Part shown: piece by piece, positions 45,558 to 54,542 of the stretch | Layout: each line of letters begins with the position of its first letter | Numbering within the stretch: position 1 is the stretch's first letter | Source of the DNA: a bacterium | GTDB lineage: Bacteria > Chloroflexota > Anaerolineae > Caldilineales > Caldilineaceae | Assembly (NCBI GenBank): GCA_016124945.1 | Contig: WGMT01000005.1 | Span: 1 to 64,000 of the forward strand | Direction: 5' to 3' | DNA: 64,000 nucleotides | The notes under the pieces: generated by a model | Databases searched by the model: none | The model's input: the letters and a program-made list of their open reading frames with translations, nothing else | Told to the model about the DNA's origin: nothing | Position numbers and translations under genes: made by a program

Positions 45558-46652
45558 CTAGTCTTCTCCCATTACTTGATGTAAGGATCTTTCGAGTTCG
45601 ACTTCACTGGCCATTAAAGGTATTCCCAATGCCTGTTTGATAGCATTGGCGGTTAATGAAACGTGGTCAACAGCTTTACTCATTTTACCACGCACCATTG
45701 CTCTTCCTTCCCAAATTGGGTTTGTCCTCAGCCAGTCCATCTTTGCAAGTGGAGCTAACTTGTCTCCCCAGGTCTCCGGATACGTTTCTATCAAGGTACG
45801 CCCCGCAATACCAAGTGCATGTAAAGCTACCCCATGGCAATGGACATAGTCTCGGCGTAATTCAGAGGCATTAATATCCCGCTGAATCATTACTCTCCAC
45901 TCTGGTATAGTTTCACCAAGTGTAGTCCAGTACTGTGTTGCCAGTACCTGATCTGCTTTCATGAAACGATCTTTGCCACCTTTATTGAGCAATGACTGTG
46001 TGGCTTGGTATATGGCACTCAAGGTAAAAAGCTTTGTGCTTCGATTTGAAATCGTTGTCTTCTCAGTCTCGGTTAATCCACGAAAGATAGGCACTTCCTC
46101 TATCAAATTACGCGACAAGTGCGCAAGCTGGTCACGCCGGTCGTACAATATACCTATAGATCGCGTAGGTCTAATGGCGTGTTTGTTGAGATCGGCAAAC
46201 AGTTGTTGGCTGCGCTCCAAACCAGCATCGAGAAAGAATACAACTGAGATAGATTCATCACCCAGATGTGGATTGTGTTTTAGTGCTTCTTCAATAGCCG
46301 CTCTACGGTGTTGTCCATCATTGATGAGAAAACGACTTGTCATTGATATGGTAAGAACGCCAGCATTGCGACCATATCCGCGTTCGGCTAGTGGCTCGAA
46401 TTGTACTTCGCCGTCAATGCATGCTGTGATTGAGGAAAATACGTACTCGTGGGGATTTTCCACGATGTAACGGGCGATTTCAGGAATGCGTGCTCTGTTT
46501 AGCACTCTTTGAGCGCGAAGTTCAGGTGGTATTTCCTCTTCATCAAACAAGAAGATCTTGGGGATCAGTTTCAGCGGGCACATAGCTACGTAGTATTCAC
46601 GCCCAGACTGTGTACCACGCAAAGCGGTGAACTGATAGTTATATGCTTCCAT
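45558..46652 (-). CDS. dndB: DNA sulfur modification regulator DndB (DGQHR family)
   Basis: 364 aa. The family motif DGQHRRAAIEE is in LINDGQHRRAAIEEALKHNP. DndB lowers and regulates modification and can act as a repressor of dnd genes. First gene of the operon; AAGGAG lies nine bases before the ATG, and a strong promoter with a palindromic -10 lies just upstream. Confidence 0.94.
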   Translation of the reverse strand: MEAYNYQFTALRGTQSGREYYVAMCPLKLIPKIFLFDEEEIPPELRAQRVLNRARIPEIARYIVENPHEYVFSSITACIDGEVQFEPLAERGYGRNAGVLTISMTSRFLINDGQHRRAAIEEALKHNPHLGDESISVVFFLDAGLERSQQLFADLNKHAIRPTRSIGILYDRRDQLAHLSRNLIEEVPIFRGLTETEKTTISNRSTKLFTLSAIYQATQSLLNKGGKDRFMKADQVLATQYWTTLGETIPEWRVMIQRDINASELRRDYVHCHGVALHALGIAGRTLIETYPETWGDKLAPLAKMDWLRTNPIWEGRAMVRGKMSKAVDHVSLTANAIKQALGIPLMASEVELERSLHQVMGED

Positions 46653-46696
46653 AAGTTAGCTCTCCTTGCTAAGGAAGTTAAAGGAGTGTTTATGGA

Positions 46697-46724
46697 AGTA
46701 TACTTAGAGGTATTTGTATGTCAA
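46697..46724 (-). promoter_or_regulatory. Promoter of the dndBCDE-A operon
   Basis: On the minus strand: TTGACA (46719-46724), a 16-bp spacer, TATACT (46697-46702). The -10 lies within the 10-bp palindrome AAGTATACTT (46696-46705), a possible operator for DndB. About 45 bp separate it from the dndB ATG. Confidence 0.75.
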
Positions 46725-47100
46725 ATTAAAATAGATTTTGTTCTTCTCAACGTTTACAGGCATTGTCGATTCTTCTAATAACCCAACTTTTGGCGGCTCT
46801 TCCAATGAGATACCTTATCGCTGACCCAAAATCATTGTGGGAAAGCTTGTATTCTTGTACTACAGCACTGTGACAACACAAGAAACGCTTGAGTTGATAC
46901 TTACAATTAAAAAGGCACCTGCAATATCACAGGTACAGACCGTGTCGTGCTGCGCAATGATACCCACGGGTATATTCATTCACTTCTGGAGTGACGGGCG
47001 ACTTCTGTGGCTAGATGCAGAGCAGCAGATGCCCTGCATCCGACTGAGTTACCTGCGGTCACGCCATCCAGGCTACTCAACAGTCAGTTCAAAGAAGACG
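46725..47100. other. Spacer upstream of dnd
   Basis: About 375 bp without a supported gene. It probably corresponds to the lost 3' half of the tyrosine recombinase, which ends abruptly at 47101. Confidence 0.35.
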
Positions 47101-47544
47101 TTAATTGAGCATATCACTCTGCACCAGAGACCGGCTGAAAGACCGCCGCGCACTCTCGTAGTCTTGTATGATGGCAAGTGACAGCTTCTCCCCTGTACGA
47201 ACGTTCGTGAGCTTGTGGAGAAATCCTATGCCGTGAGCCTGTGTCAGATCCTGGAGCCTCATTGAGTGACCAGCCCCCTTCAAATACTCAACAAACTGTC
47301 TGAGATGGCGCGCTCTCCTTGCGTAGTTGCGCTCGGTGAATTTCTCACTGAGTCCTTCAAGAGAGAATGCTATTCCCTCCTCTACCCTATCAATACGCCT
47401 GACATCTGCACGAGGCTCAACCAGAAGCGTATCGGCACCTGATCGCTGTGCATTACCTAACGTGAAAGAGATACTGAAGGGAATCGGGTAGTATCCCCCA
47501 CTCTTTTTGCTTTTTATTACACGGCGTAGACTGCAAAAGGTCAT
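47101..47544 (-). pseudogene. Tyrosine recombinase, N-terminal part only
   Basis: 147 aa. RARHLRQFVEYLKGAGHSMR, LQDLTQAHGIGFLHKLTN and the helical end fit the SAM-like core-binding domain of phage-type integrases. The catalytic domain with R-H-R-Y is absent, so it is a remnant of a second integration module. A short DNA-binding regulator is an alternative. Confidence 0.55.
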
Positions 47545-47605
47545 CGGTGTTTTTGTTTTCTATATTAGGTTGCTTGATGTGCTGCATATGACATATCCAA
47601 CGACT

Positions 47606-48418
47606 TCACCTTCCGAACCATACCAACTGTGCTACACCAAATATAGCGGTGAAAATCCAAGCCCATAAAGAGATAGCGATATCATTTTGGACCAGGATGA
47701 TTGCATTAATGGGCCACATAAGCAGTGCTAGGAACAGCAGACTAGAAGCCTGCCAGTCATCATACATATAAAACCTACTACTCAAAGATGACAAAATAGG
47801 CAAAACTCGCACAAACACGAAATAGAGGCTCCATACAGTCATGATGCCGATTAGAAGGAAGTGTGTTGGGATCGACGAGGACAGCGGGCTTAATATCAAG
47901 AAAAGTGCGGTAGGCATGATAACAGAGAAATGTACAACTAGAGGGCTGGAAAAGTAGCCGAGCCAAGTGATGGCCCAAATTGCACAGAGCGCCACAAAAG
48001 ACAGTACTACTCCAGGCTCATTCTGCGCGAAAGCAACTAGCCATAATGTAAGAAGTGTTGAAGGAAGAAAAGCCAGCAGATACCTGAATGAATCCCAGTT
48101 AAAAGAGATCTTTATCGTCACAACGCAGATGTAGATAATCGCAGCAAAAGAGAAATTGGCGTTAGAAAGTATACCGTTACCGGACAGAGTTAGATGCGGT
48201 ATCTGAGATAACCCAGCCCATTTACCAGTGCCTAGAATAATGAGGAGAACAACAACAAACACAATAGAAGTCGCTGTGACTGTTACTGCTCCTCCAAGTT
48301 TTGATAAAAGATCGACCGACCCAGAAGAAGCCTTAAGAGGTGCAATTATAAAATATTCTATGATTACGGTAGCAACTCCAACAAGCAGTGGTAAGATGAT
48401 AGCATTCTGCATGTCCAC
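47606..48418 (-). CDS. Polytopic membrane protein of unknown function
   Basis: 270 aa with about seven or eight hydrophobic helices, for example IILPLLVGVATVIIEYFIIA, TSIVFVVVLLIILG and LSFVALCAIWAITWLGYF. No catalytic or transporter signature recognised. Accessory membrane proteins are common in defence islands, but no neighbour is coupled to it. Confidence 0.65.
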   Translation of the reverse strand: MDMQNAIILPLLVGVATVIIEYFIIAPLKASSGSVDLLSKLGGAVTVTATSIVFVVVLLIILGTGKWAGLSQIPHLTLSGNGILSNANFSFAAIIYICVVTIKISFNWDSFRYLLAFLPSTLLTLWLVAFAQNEPGVVLSFVALCAIWAITWLGYFSSPLVVHFSVIMPTALFLILSPLSSSIPTHFLLIGIMTVWSLYFVFVRVLPILSSLSSRFYMYDDWQASSLLFLALLMWPINAIILVQNDIAISLWAWIFTAIFGVAQLVWFGR

Positions 48419-48774
48419 GATATTATCCCCCTGGTTTTGTGTAGATCGTTACCCTATCTCATTCAGCAAAACATAACGTAGAACCGATGTGTTGTTGTGG
48501 AAAATATACGAGAACTATGCTTCCTATTGAAGAAGTGAGATTCGCTATACATGTGTCGATTACAGGTTGCAGTACTCCGATACCTATCTGCTTTCTAAAT
48601 TCATCTCTCTTTGCTTTGACAACTTATTCAAAAATAGTTGTATATAGGCATGATCTTTGGGAGATACCTGACTATAGTACTAGGGAGGTGTGGTTTCGAT
48701 ACCGTGCTCTGGAACGAAAGATGTAAACACAGATGCGGTGGTCGAGCTTAGGTGATTCTGGGAGCTATACGACG
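48419..48774. other. Spacer between the membrane protein and the integrase module
   Basis: No supported gene. A 79-codon plus-strand frame at 48487-48726 has no recognisable features. Confidence 0.3.
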
Positions 48775-48912
48775 ATGAATGACGATCATCCAGATGACTT
48801 TGTCCAATCCCCTACTCAATCTGTGCCGGGCTTGACTACTGAGCAACGGGAAGCACTAGCGAAAGTCTATCGATTGCTACTCTCGCTTAAGAACAAAAAA
48901 GCGAACGGATAA
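48775..48912 (+). CDS. 45-aa ORF upstream of the integrase
   Basis: ATG 48775 with GGGAG upstream; encodes an acidic start and a helical segment LTTEQREALAKVYRLLLSLK, ending KKANG. Same strand as the integrase, 360 bp before it. Short proteins at this position occur in other serine-recombinase elements, where directionality factors are sometimes found. No motif proves function. Confidence 0.45.
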   Translation: MNDDHPDDFVQSPTQSVPGLTTEQREALAKVYRLLLSLKNKKANG

Positions 48913-49106
48913 GGATGTAGGGGCCTCCCCTACCGACCACGACCTTGCAAAACGATCTGCTTTTGCAACCTACTACTAAACTTCCATACGAAAAAGCAGG
49001 TAAGATCCTGGTGTGTCTAGTGTCCTTAAAGTCATCATTTTTCAGTGGTTTGTGGGAGATGATCCTTTGGAGTATAATGGCGCGCAGAGGTGACAAATAT
49101 AATAGT

Positions 49107-49222
49107 GGGTTATCAAGGTGTTACCAGCACCTTGATAACCCTCCCCACGAAGCCGGGTAAGCGGCTTGTGGATAGGCTGATTATACCTATCTGACGCTTG
49201 CTCTGCAATTGGGCAAGCGTTT
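49107..49222 (+). promoter_or_regulatory. Three hairpins in the integrase leader
   Basis: First: perfect 14-bp arms GGGTTATCAAGGTG (49107-49120) and complement (49128-49141), loop 7. Second: AAGCCG/CGGCTT around 49150-49167. Third: ACGCTTGC/GCAAGCGT (about 49193-49220) followed by TTTGCTTTT, terminator-like. They may insulate the integrase or attenuate its expression. Confidence 0.6.
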
Positions 49223-49272
49223 TGCTTTTGTAATGATTGTTGTCGGCTAACTGCCAAAGGAGAATACTCATC

Positions 49273-50919
49273 GTGGAAACAAAACGAGCAGTATTGTATG
49301 CCAGGGTCTCCAGCGACGACCGCAAATACGCAACATCATCTATTGAAAGCCAGTTGGTTGAATGTCGAGCATTTGCCGCCAAGCGTGGGTATACGGTGGT
49401 CGATGAGGTCTTTGAAGATCCGAACTCCCATACCTCAGGTGCTGAGTGGTTGCCTGAGCTTGAAAATCTTCTACGGCTTGCTTCTACAAGCTTCTTTGAT
49501 GTTCTTGTCTGCCGCGAGTTAGATCGTCTCGCCCGTAGCCTTGCCAAGCAACTGGTAATTGAGGCTGAATTTGCGCGCCTTGGCATAGAGATTGCCTATG
49601 TAATGGGTGACTACCCCGATACGCCAGAAGGTGCGTTGATGAAAAACATCAAGGCTGTCATTTCTGAGTACGAGCGCACTCTGATTACACAACGAATGGT
49701 GCGCGGTAGACGAAGAAAAGCGATGGCTGGATATGTTGTACTTAACGGTGCCCCCCTTTATGGGTACAGCTATGTCCAAGATGGGAAGAATAGAACCCTG
49801 GTCATTGACGAGGATGAAGCAAGGATTGTGCGCCAAATCTTTGCATGGTATACAGGTGATGAGAAGTTGGGCGGGCGCCAAATCGCTAGAAGGTTAAGCG
49901 AGATGGGTGTTCCTACCCCCGCTGACTCAGGCAAAGGGAGAGGAAAAGGTAGAATGAAGTCAAGACCATTTGCCACATGGGGCTCGTCAACTATACTTAA
50001 CATCCTAAGCAATGAAACCTATAGCGGAGTTTGGCACTATTCCAAGTATGCAGACGATCCCGATCAGCTCATTGCGGTGGCTGTTCCTGCCCTAGTTGAT
50101 AGCGAAACCTTCGACCATGCCCAAGCACAAAGAAAACGGAACAAGATTGAATCGGTAAGAAACGTCAAACATGATTATCTGATGCGTCGCCACGTGATCT
50201 GTCGGGAATGTGGCAGCGCAATGAATGCATGCTATTCACCGTCTAAGGGGAAGGATTTCTTTTACTATAAGTGTGACACTCCATATGAGAAAGGTATAAC
50301 CTCTGGTCGGGAATGTAACCAGAGAAAGCATTTCCGTGCTGACCATGTAGACGAGTTGGTATGGGAGTGGGTGAAGTCATACTTATCCGATCCAGCAAAG
50401 CTGGCAGAAGGATTAACCGCTTACAAGTCTGAACAAGATCGAGAAACTGCTCCTCTGCGTGACCGCCTCACTGTAGTTGATAAGTTGATCACAGATAATC
50501 AGCTTCAGCTTGATCGATTGCTTGATTTGTACCTGTCAGGTGAATTTCCGAAAGATGCGCTTTTGGAACGTCAGGTTAGATTGACCGACACTATCTCGGC
50601 TCTTGAGCGGGAACAGGAAGAGTTGACATCTCAACTGAGGGCACAGAGTTTGACAGAAGGTGAGTTGCAGAGTGTGTACGACTTTGCTGTTCAGGTTGCG
50701 GAGGGACTTACTGCAGCGGACGACGACTTTGAGACACGCCGGCGAATCATTGAACTACTCGATGTGCGTGCCACACTGGCAATTGAAGAGGGAGACAAGA
50801 TTGTATACTTACGGTGCCGCTTTGGGGATGGGTCTTCTTTGTCGGTTGTGACCACAAATACTGGGGCGATTCCACCAGTAACCCAATCGCAGATCCTAAC
50901 CCGCGCTTGCAAGCGCTAA
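49273..50919 (+). CDS. Large serine recombinase (island integrase), C-terminus replaced by host DNA
   Basis: 548 aa from GTG 49273, supported by AAAGGAG ten bases upstream; the ATG at 49237 lacks a site. N-terminal resolvase domain: LYARVSSDD with the catalytic Ser13 and [10 protein letters not shown]; then a recombinase domain (about 160-280), a zinc ribbon (ICRECGSAM with later Cys residues, about 309-345) and a coiled coil (about 400-470). The gene reads straight through attR: codons after VTTNTG ([17 protein letters not shown]) are host PLD DNA in another frame. In the circular form it would instead end with 22 codons from 16176-16245. It inserted this island into the PLD gene. Confidence 0.93.
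   Translation: METKRAVLYARVSSDDRKYATSSIESQLVECRAFAAKRGYTVVDEVFEDPNSHTSGAEWLPELENLLRLASTSFFDVLVCRELDRLARSLAKQLVIEAEFARLGIEIAYVMGDYPDTPEGALMKNIKAVISEYERTLITQRMVRGRRRKAMAGYVVLNGAPLYGYSYVQDGKNRTLVIDEDEARIVRQIFAWYTGDEKLGGRQIARRLSEMGVPTPADSGKGRGKGRMKSRPFATWGSSTILNILSNETYSGVWHYSKYADDPDQLIAVAVPALVDSETFDHAQAQRKRNKIESVRNVKHDYLMRRHVICRECGSAMNACYSPSKGKDFFYYKCDTPYEKGITSGRECNQRKHFRADHVDELVWEWVKSYLSDPAKLAEGLTAYKSEQDRETAPLRDRLTVVDKLITDNQLQLDRLLDLYLSGEFPKDALLERQVRLTDTISALEREQEELTSQLRAQSLTEGELQSVYDFAVQVAEGLTAADDDFETRRRIIELLDVRATLAIEEGDKIVYLRCRFGDGSSLSVVTTNTGAIPPVTQSQILTRACKR
50844..50864. other. attR: core plus inverted half-site
   Basis: GGTTGTGACCAC (50844-50855) overlaps the start of the 12-bp core 50853-50864. 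It is the exact complement of GTGGTCACAACC at 16180-16191. In the circle the two arms would be separated by 14 bp, centred on the TG of ACTGG, the expected layout of a serine-integrase attP. Confidence 0.82.
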
Positions 50920-51281
50920 TCGACGCCGCCCGTCGCGGCGCGTCGGTACGTCTGCTGCTTGACGGCTTCTTCGACGACCGTTCCGGCCTACGCAGCAACA
51001 CGGCGACGGTGGCGTACGTCCGCGCGCTGGCCGACGCCGAGGGGATCGACATCCAGGCGCGCACCGGCAACCCAACGGTGTTGGGCATCCACGCCAAAGT
51101 CAGCTTGCTTCACGTGGGCGGCGAATATTGGTCCATTGTGGGCAGCCTCAATGGCAGCGAGATCAGCAACAAGATGAATCGAGAAGTGTCGCTGGCGGTG
51201 GAAAATGCGGAAATCTATGCGCGGATTAGGCAGGTCTTCGAGGCGGATTGGGCAAACAGTCAAGATTTGGACACGGATTGA
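50865..51281 (+). pseudogene. Phospholipase-D-like protein, 3' part (right of the island)
   Basis: 138 codons that continue the frame of 14667-16175: EHKYW joins [19 protein letters not shown]. It carries the second PLD repeat, [20 protein letters not shown], then [20 protein letters not shown]. The second HKD has His where the Asp normally stands (HAKVSLLH). In the integrated state no start codon or ribosome site precedes it, so it should be silent. Confidence 0.9.
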
Positions 51282-51343
51282 GAGGATTTGCAGGACCAGA
51301 AAAGGGAACAGACTGTCCTGCAAATCCTGTCAATCCGTGTCCA
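51268..51343. terminator. 29-bp inverted repeat over the PLD stop codon
   Basis: The arms 51268-51296 and 51315-51343 are complementary except at one position, loop 18. It contains the words GGACACGGATT and ATCCGTGTCC seen in the 43-bp tandem array at 8333. It overlaps the gene's TGA and separates it from the convergent nucleotidyltransferase. Confidence 0.75.
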
Positions 51344-51348
51344 GATTG

Positions 51349-52233
51349 CTAGAGGTTGAACTTAGGTTGGTAGTCCACGCCTTGCAGCGTCACCACACTT
51401 AACCAGATTTCGTGGAAGGCTGTCACACTGGCTGCAAGTGTTGTTGTGTCTTCGCCCACGTGGCCGAGGATGCGCTCCAGTGCATCGACGTAACCCGGCG
51501 GCACCAGTGGAAAGGCGGCGATCTGCGCCATCACCTTCTTGTCGCGAATGAAGTAGACCTCGTTGAGCGCAAAGAGCACCTGAGTAAGGCTAGAAGCGGC
51601 GCGGCTAAGGCAGCCGGCGGTGTTGTAGAGATCTCCTTGGGCGGCGTAGTCGCGGGCGAAGAGCAATGTGAACTCGGTAGACCAGAGCGAATCGGCCACG
51701 ATCTTCTGCTTCAACCGCGCTGGGTAGACAGCGACCTGCTCCTTCAAGCCGGTGATGATGCCCTGAGGATCATGGAGCGGGATGCAGATCTGCGTTTCGG
51801 CCAGATAGATCACGCTGAAGAAGCCGTGGGTGGGCTGTTGTGCATAGTCATGATGGACAGTGCCCTGGAGCGCGTCGTTGATGGCGCGCTGCACCTGATC
51901 AATGTTGCGGTAGAGGAAATCGACCTTGCCGTGCGCCGTCTGAATCCAGGCGCCGCCGTTGACCCACGCGCCCCACTCATAGAAATCGGTGACGGTGGCC
52001 GATCCTCGCGCGGAGAAGGCGTCGGCAACCTGTCTCACTTCAGCGATGGAGAATGGGGAATCTGAGTAATAGTAGATCCCCACATCGAGATCCGATCCAT
52101 CGTGGTAGCCGCCCCCGGCATACGACCCGCCCAGCACCACAGCCGCCACGCCTTCGACGCAGGTGAGTCGGTCCACGATCGAGCGCAGCAAAGTTTGTTT
52201 TGTCAATGGCAGATGCTCAATAGCTTTCATCAC
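51349..52233 (-). CDS. Nucleotidyltransferase-fold protein (DUF4037-like)
   Basis: 294 aa. The Pol-beta-type NTase signature VVLGGSYAGGGYHDGSDLDVGIYY, shown here as two parts (GGSYAGG and DGSDLDVGIY), has GS and the DxD acids, followed by a third acid in HGKVDFLYR. The helical C-terminal half fits nucleotidyltransferases of the aminoglycoside-adenylyl or DUF4037 type. Substrate unknown. ATG at 52233 or one codon later (52230). Confidence 0.75.
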   Translation of the reverse strand: MMKAIEHLPLTKQTLLRSIVDRLTCVEGVAAVVLGGSYAGGGYHDGSDLDVGIYYYSDSPFSIAEVRQVADAFSARGSATVTDFYEWGAWVNGGAWIQTAHGKVDFLYRNIDQVQRAINDALQGTVHHDYAQQPTHGFFSVIYLAETQICIPLHDPQGIITGLKEQVAVYPARLKQKIVADSLWSTEFTLLFARDYAAQGDLYNTAGCLSRAASSLTQVLFALNEVYFIRDKKVMAQIAAFPLVPPGYVDALERILGHVGEDTTTLAASVTAFHEIWLSVVTLQGVDYQPKFNL

Positions 52234-52239
52234 AACACC

Positions 52240-52400
52240 TCAGGCAACCTGGCATCGATCCACAAAGTCACACAAAGTCACACGAAGAGGGGAAATTGAT
52301 CCACAGATTTCACAGGTTAGAAGGATTTCCAGAAGAATCATGCGTTTCTGCTCTGAATCCTGAAAATCTGTGTAATCTGTGTAATCTGTGGATCATATTC
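52240..52400. repeat. Inverted TGATCCACAGATT / AATCTGTGGATCA repeat
   Basis: Words CACAAAGTCACACGAAG and TTGATCCACAGATTT on the left are mirrored by AATCTGTGTAATCTGTGGAT on the right (to about 52396). The vocabulary is related to 4140-4290 and 62160-62480. Confidence 0.55.
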
Positions 52401-52403
52401 TGA

Positions 52404-53423
52404 CTACCCCGTCAGATCTACTTGAATCTTGATGAAATCACCGGGCGCAGCGCTCCAGTCGGCGAAGGCGCGGCCGGTTTCTTCTAGCGGATAAGTGGCG
52501 GTAATCAAGTCTGTGTAGGGTTTGTCGCGGCCTTCGAGCATGGCGATGACGTCGGCGAACTCGGTGAGGACGTTGCGCGCACCGAGGATGTCCAATTCCT
52601 TGCGCACCCACATGGCGGTGTCGAAGGCGATGGGTTCTTTGGCGTAGCCCACCACGGCCACACGACCGGCGTAGGCCACCATGTCGATGGCGAGGCGATA
52701 GGTAGGGGCGGCGCCCACGGCTTCGATGGCCACGGCCGCGCCCTCGCCGTCGGTAATGGCGTGGATCGCCTGGATCGGGTCCTCGCGCTTGGGGTTGATG
52801 ACGTGGGGCACGCCGAAACGCTGCGCCATCTCCAGTTTGCTGTCTTCCAAGTCGAGGCCGATCACCGTTGCCCCCTTGCGCAGCGCCGCCAGGATCACAC
52901 CCATCCCAATGGTGCCACAGCCGAGGACAAGCACCGTGTCCGCCGCGGTGACGCGGGCGCGTTGCACAGCATGGCTGCCGATACTCATCGGCTCGACCAG
53001 CGCCAGCTCACGTGTGGTGAGGACGCTGCTGCGGTAGACCTTGCGGTAGGGGAAGACCACCTGCCGCGTCATGGCGCCGTTGCGCTCTACGCCCAACGTG
53101 CGGTTGTTCTGACAACAGTTGTAGCGTCCTTGGCGGCAGGATGGGCACTTTCCACACTCCACAAACGGAGACAGCATCACCCGATCCCCGATGTCGAACG
53201 AATCCGGCACAGCGTCGCCCTTGCCGATCACCACGCCGCCAACCTCGTGGCCAGGGATGATGGGGTACTTGGTGTGTGGGTAAAGCCCGCGGTAGATGTT
53301 CAAATCTGAGCCACAGAGGCCGGCAAACTGGATCTCGATGAGCAGATCCTCCGCTCCCGGCGTCGGTTCGGGGATGTCGATGATCTCCACGGCCTGCGGA
53401 TTGGGAAACGAAACAGCCTTCAT
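52404..53423 (-). CDS. Zinc-dependent alcohol/polyol dehydrogenase (MDR)
   Basis: 339 aa from the ATG at 53423. Catalytic zinc ligands: the Cys in AGLCGSDLN and His-Glu in PGHEVGG; structural zinc from CGKCPSCRQGRYNCC; Rossmann motif VLGCGTIGMGV. Fits the sorbitol/threonine dehydrogenase group, NAD-dependent oxidation of a polyol or sugar acid. The sugar isomerase upstream on the same strand suggests one catabolic unit. Confidence 0.88.
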   Translation of the reverse strand: MKAVSFPNPQAVEIIDIPEPTPGAEDLLIEIQFAGLCGSDLNIYRGLYPHTKYPIIPGHEVGGVVIGKGDAVPDSFDIGDRVMLSPFVECGKCPSCRQGRYNCCQNNRTLGVERNGAMTRQVVFPYRKVYRSSVLTTRELALVEPMSIGSHAVQRARVTAADTVLVLGCGTIGMGVILAALRKGATVIGLDLEDSKLEMAQRFGVPHVINPKREDPIQAIHAITDGEGAAVAIEAVGAAPTYRLAIDMVAYAGRVAVVGYAKEPIAFDTAMWVRKELDILGARNVLTEFADVIAMLEGRDKPYTDLITATYPLEETGRAFADWSAAPGDFIKIQVDLTG

Positions 53424-53578
53424 GAGCAAACTCCTTCAGAAGTGATTGGTGATTCGTGATTGGGTTTTTCGATTGGTCAGTGAATGGACGTTCGATGGCG
53501 TTGTAAAACGTATAGATGAATAATGCATCCACTCGCTTGCCGACCTAATCACCAATCACGAATCACCAATCACAATTT

Positions 53579-54439
53579 TTACCAGGAAATCCCGGCCATC
53601 TGCCAGGACTTGCGCATGGCGGCGGCGGTTTCGGCCACGGCCTCGTCCGCAGGGAGGTCGCGCACGCGCTGGCTGAACGGTTCGCTGGTGACAGGGCCAT
53701 CGTAGCCGATGTCGTTGAGGGCGTTGAGGAAGCCGCCAATGTCGGTGACGCCAGTTTCGGCGGGCAGGGTGCGTACACCGTCGAGCAGTTCGTTGATGGG
53801 CAGGCCGGCGACGGCGTCGTTGATGTGTACGGTAACGACATCCGCAGTGCTCAGCTTGCGCACATCGTCGATGGTGGCGTGGCTGGTGTAGACGTGGTAG
53901 AGATCGACGAGCAAGCCCATGTTGCCGGTGTCAATGTCGGCGCAGAGGGCCAACATGCCGTCGATGCTGTGGATAAAGGGATATTTACGTGTGTCGCGCA
54001 GGGTCTTGGGTCCAACAAATTCGAGGCCGAATCGGATCTCGTGTTTGGCCAGAATTTCGGCAATGGCGCGCAGCCGGTTGCGGTGGATCTTGTAGTTTTC
54101 GGCGAAGGGGAGCGTGTCGCTACAAGGCATGATCCAGGTGGCACAACGGTAGCAGCAGAGTTCCTTGGCCAGAGCAGCCTGGGCGTCGAGTTGGGCCAGC
54201 CCTTGCTCAAATTTCGCTTCGTCGTTGCGGAAGTCGACGGGCATCCCCCAACTGCCCAGGCGCAGCCCCTTGCTTTCGAGCAGACGGTAGATGTGATCGA
54301 CGCCGTGTGCATCAGCGATCTGCTGTGCTTCGGTGATGGAGAAATCAACGCCGGGGAAGCCATGTTTGGCGGCAAGATCAAGTGTCCCTACGAAATCGGT
54401 TTTGACGCCGATGTTCGGTGCATTCAGGTTGGGGAACAT
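53579..54439 (-). CDS. Sugar phosphate isomerase/epimerase (xylose isomerase-like TIM barrel)
   Basis: 286 aa TIM barrel. Metal-site Glu and His are recognisable in RFGLEFVGPKTL, ALCADIDTGNMGLLVDLYHV and VVTVHINDAV, the pattern of the AP-endonuclease-2/xylose-isomerase-like family. It starts MFPNLNAPNIG without a signal peptide. It precedes the dehydrogenase in the same direction. Substrate unknown, probably a keto-sugar or inosose. Confidence 0.82.
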   Translation of the reverse strand: MFPNLNAPNIGVKTDFVGTLDLAAKHGFPGVDFSITEAQQIADAHGVDHIYRLLESKGLRLGSWGMPVDFRNDEAKFEQGLAQLDAQAALAKELCCYRCATWIMPCSDTLPFAENYKIHRNRLRAIAEILAKHEIRFGLEFVGPKTLRDTRKYPFIHSIDGMLALCADIDTGNMGLLVDLYHVYTSHATIDDVRKLSTADVVTVHINDAVAGLPINELLDGVRTLPAETGVTDIGGFLNALNDIGYDGPVTSEPFSQRVRDLPADEAVAETAAAMRKSWQMAGISW

Positions 54440-54542
54440 TCTTCTATCCTCTCTGGTGTGGGTATGGTGAGGAGGTGGGTGATCAATGCTCCAATTATAG
54501 CGGATACGCGGATCTTGTGGAAAGGCAGCGGGGTATCAACAA

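Larger units (their letters stand above)
16164..50864. mobile_element. 34.7-kb integrative island inserted by a large serine recombinase
   Basis: Bounded by the 12-bp repeats, it splits a PLD gene in frame and is AT-richer than both flanks. It carries its own large serine recombinase at the right end. Just inside the ends lie GTGGTCACAACC (16180-16191) and its exact complement GGTTGTGACCAC (50844-50855), which flank the core symmetrically in the circular form, as attP half-sites do. Cargo: IS elements, a histidine/tRNA-His cluster, a Dnd modification system with an effector operon, and a truncated tyrosine recombinase. No conjugation or replication genes recognised, so it is a mobilisable or non-autonomous island. 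Confidence 0.92.

Noticed and set aside
46837..47181. 114-codon plus-strand frame
   Set aside because: Overlaps the recombinase remnant antisense and lacks a ribosome site or recognisable motif.
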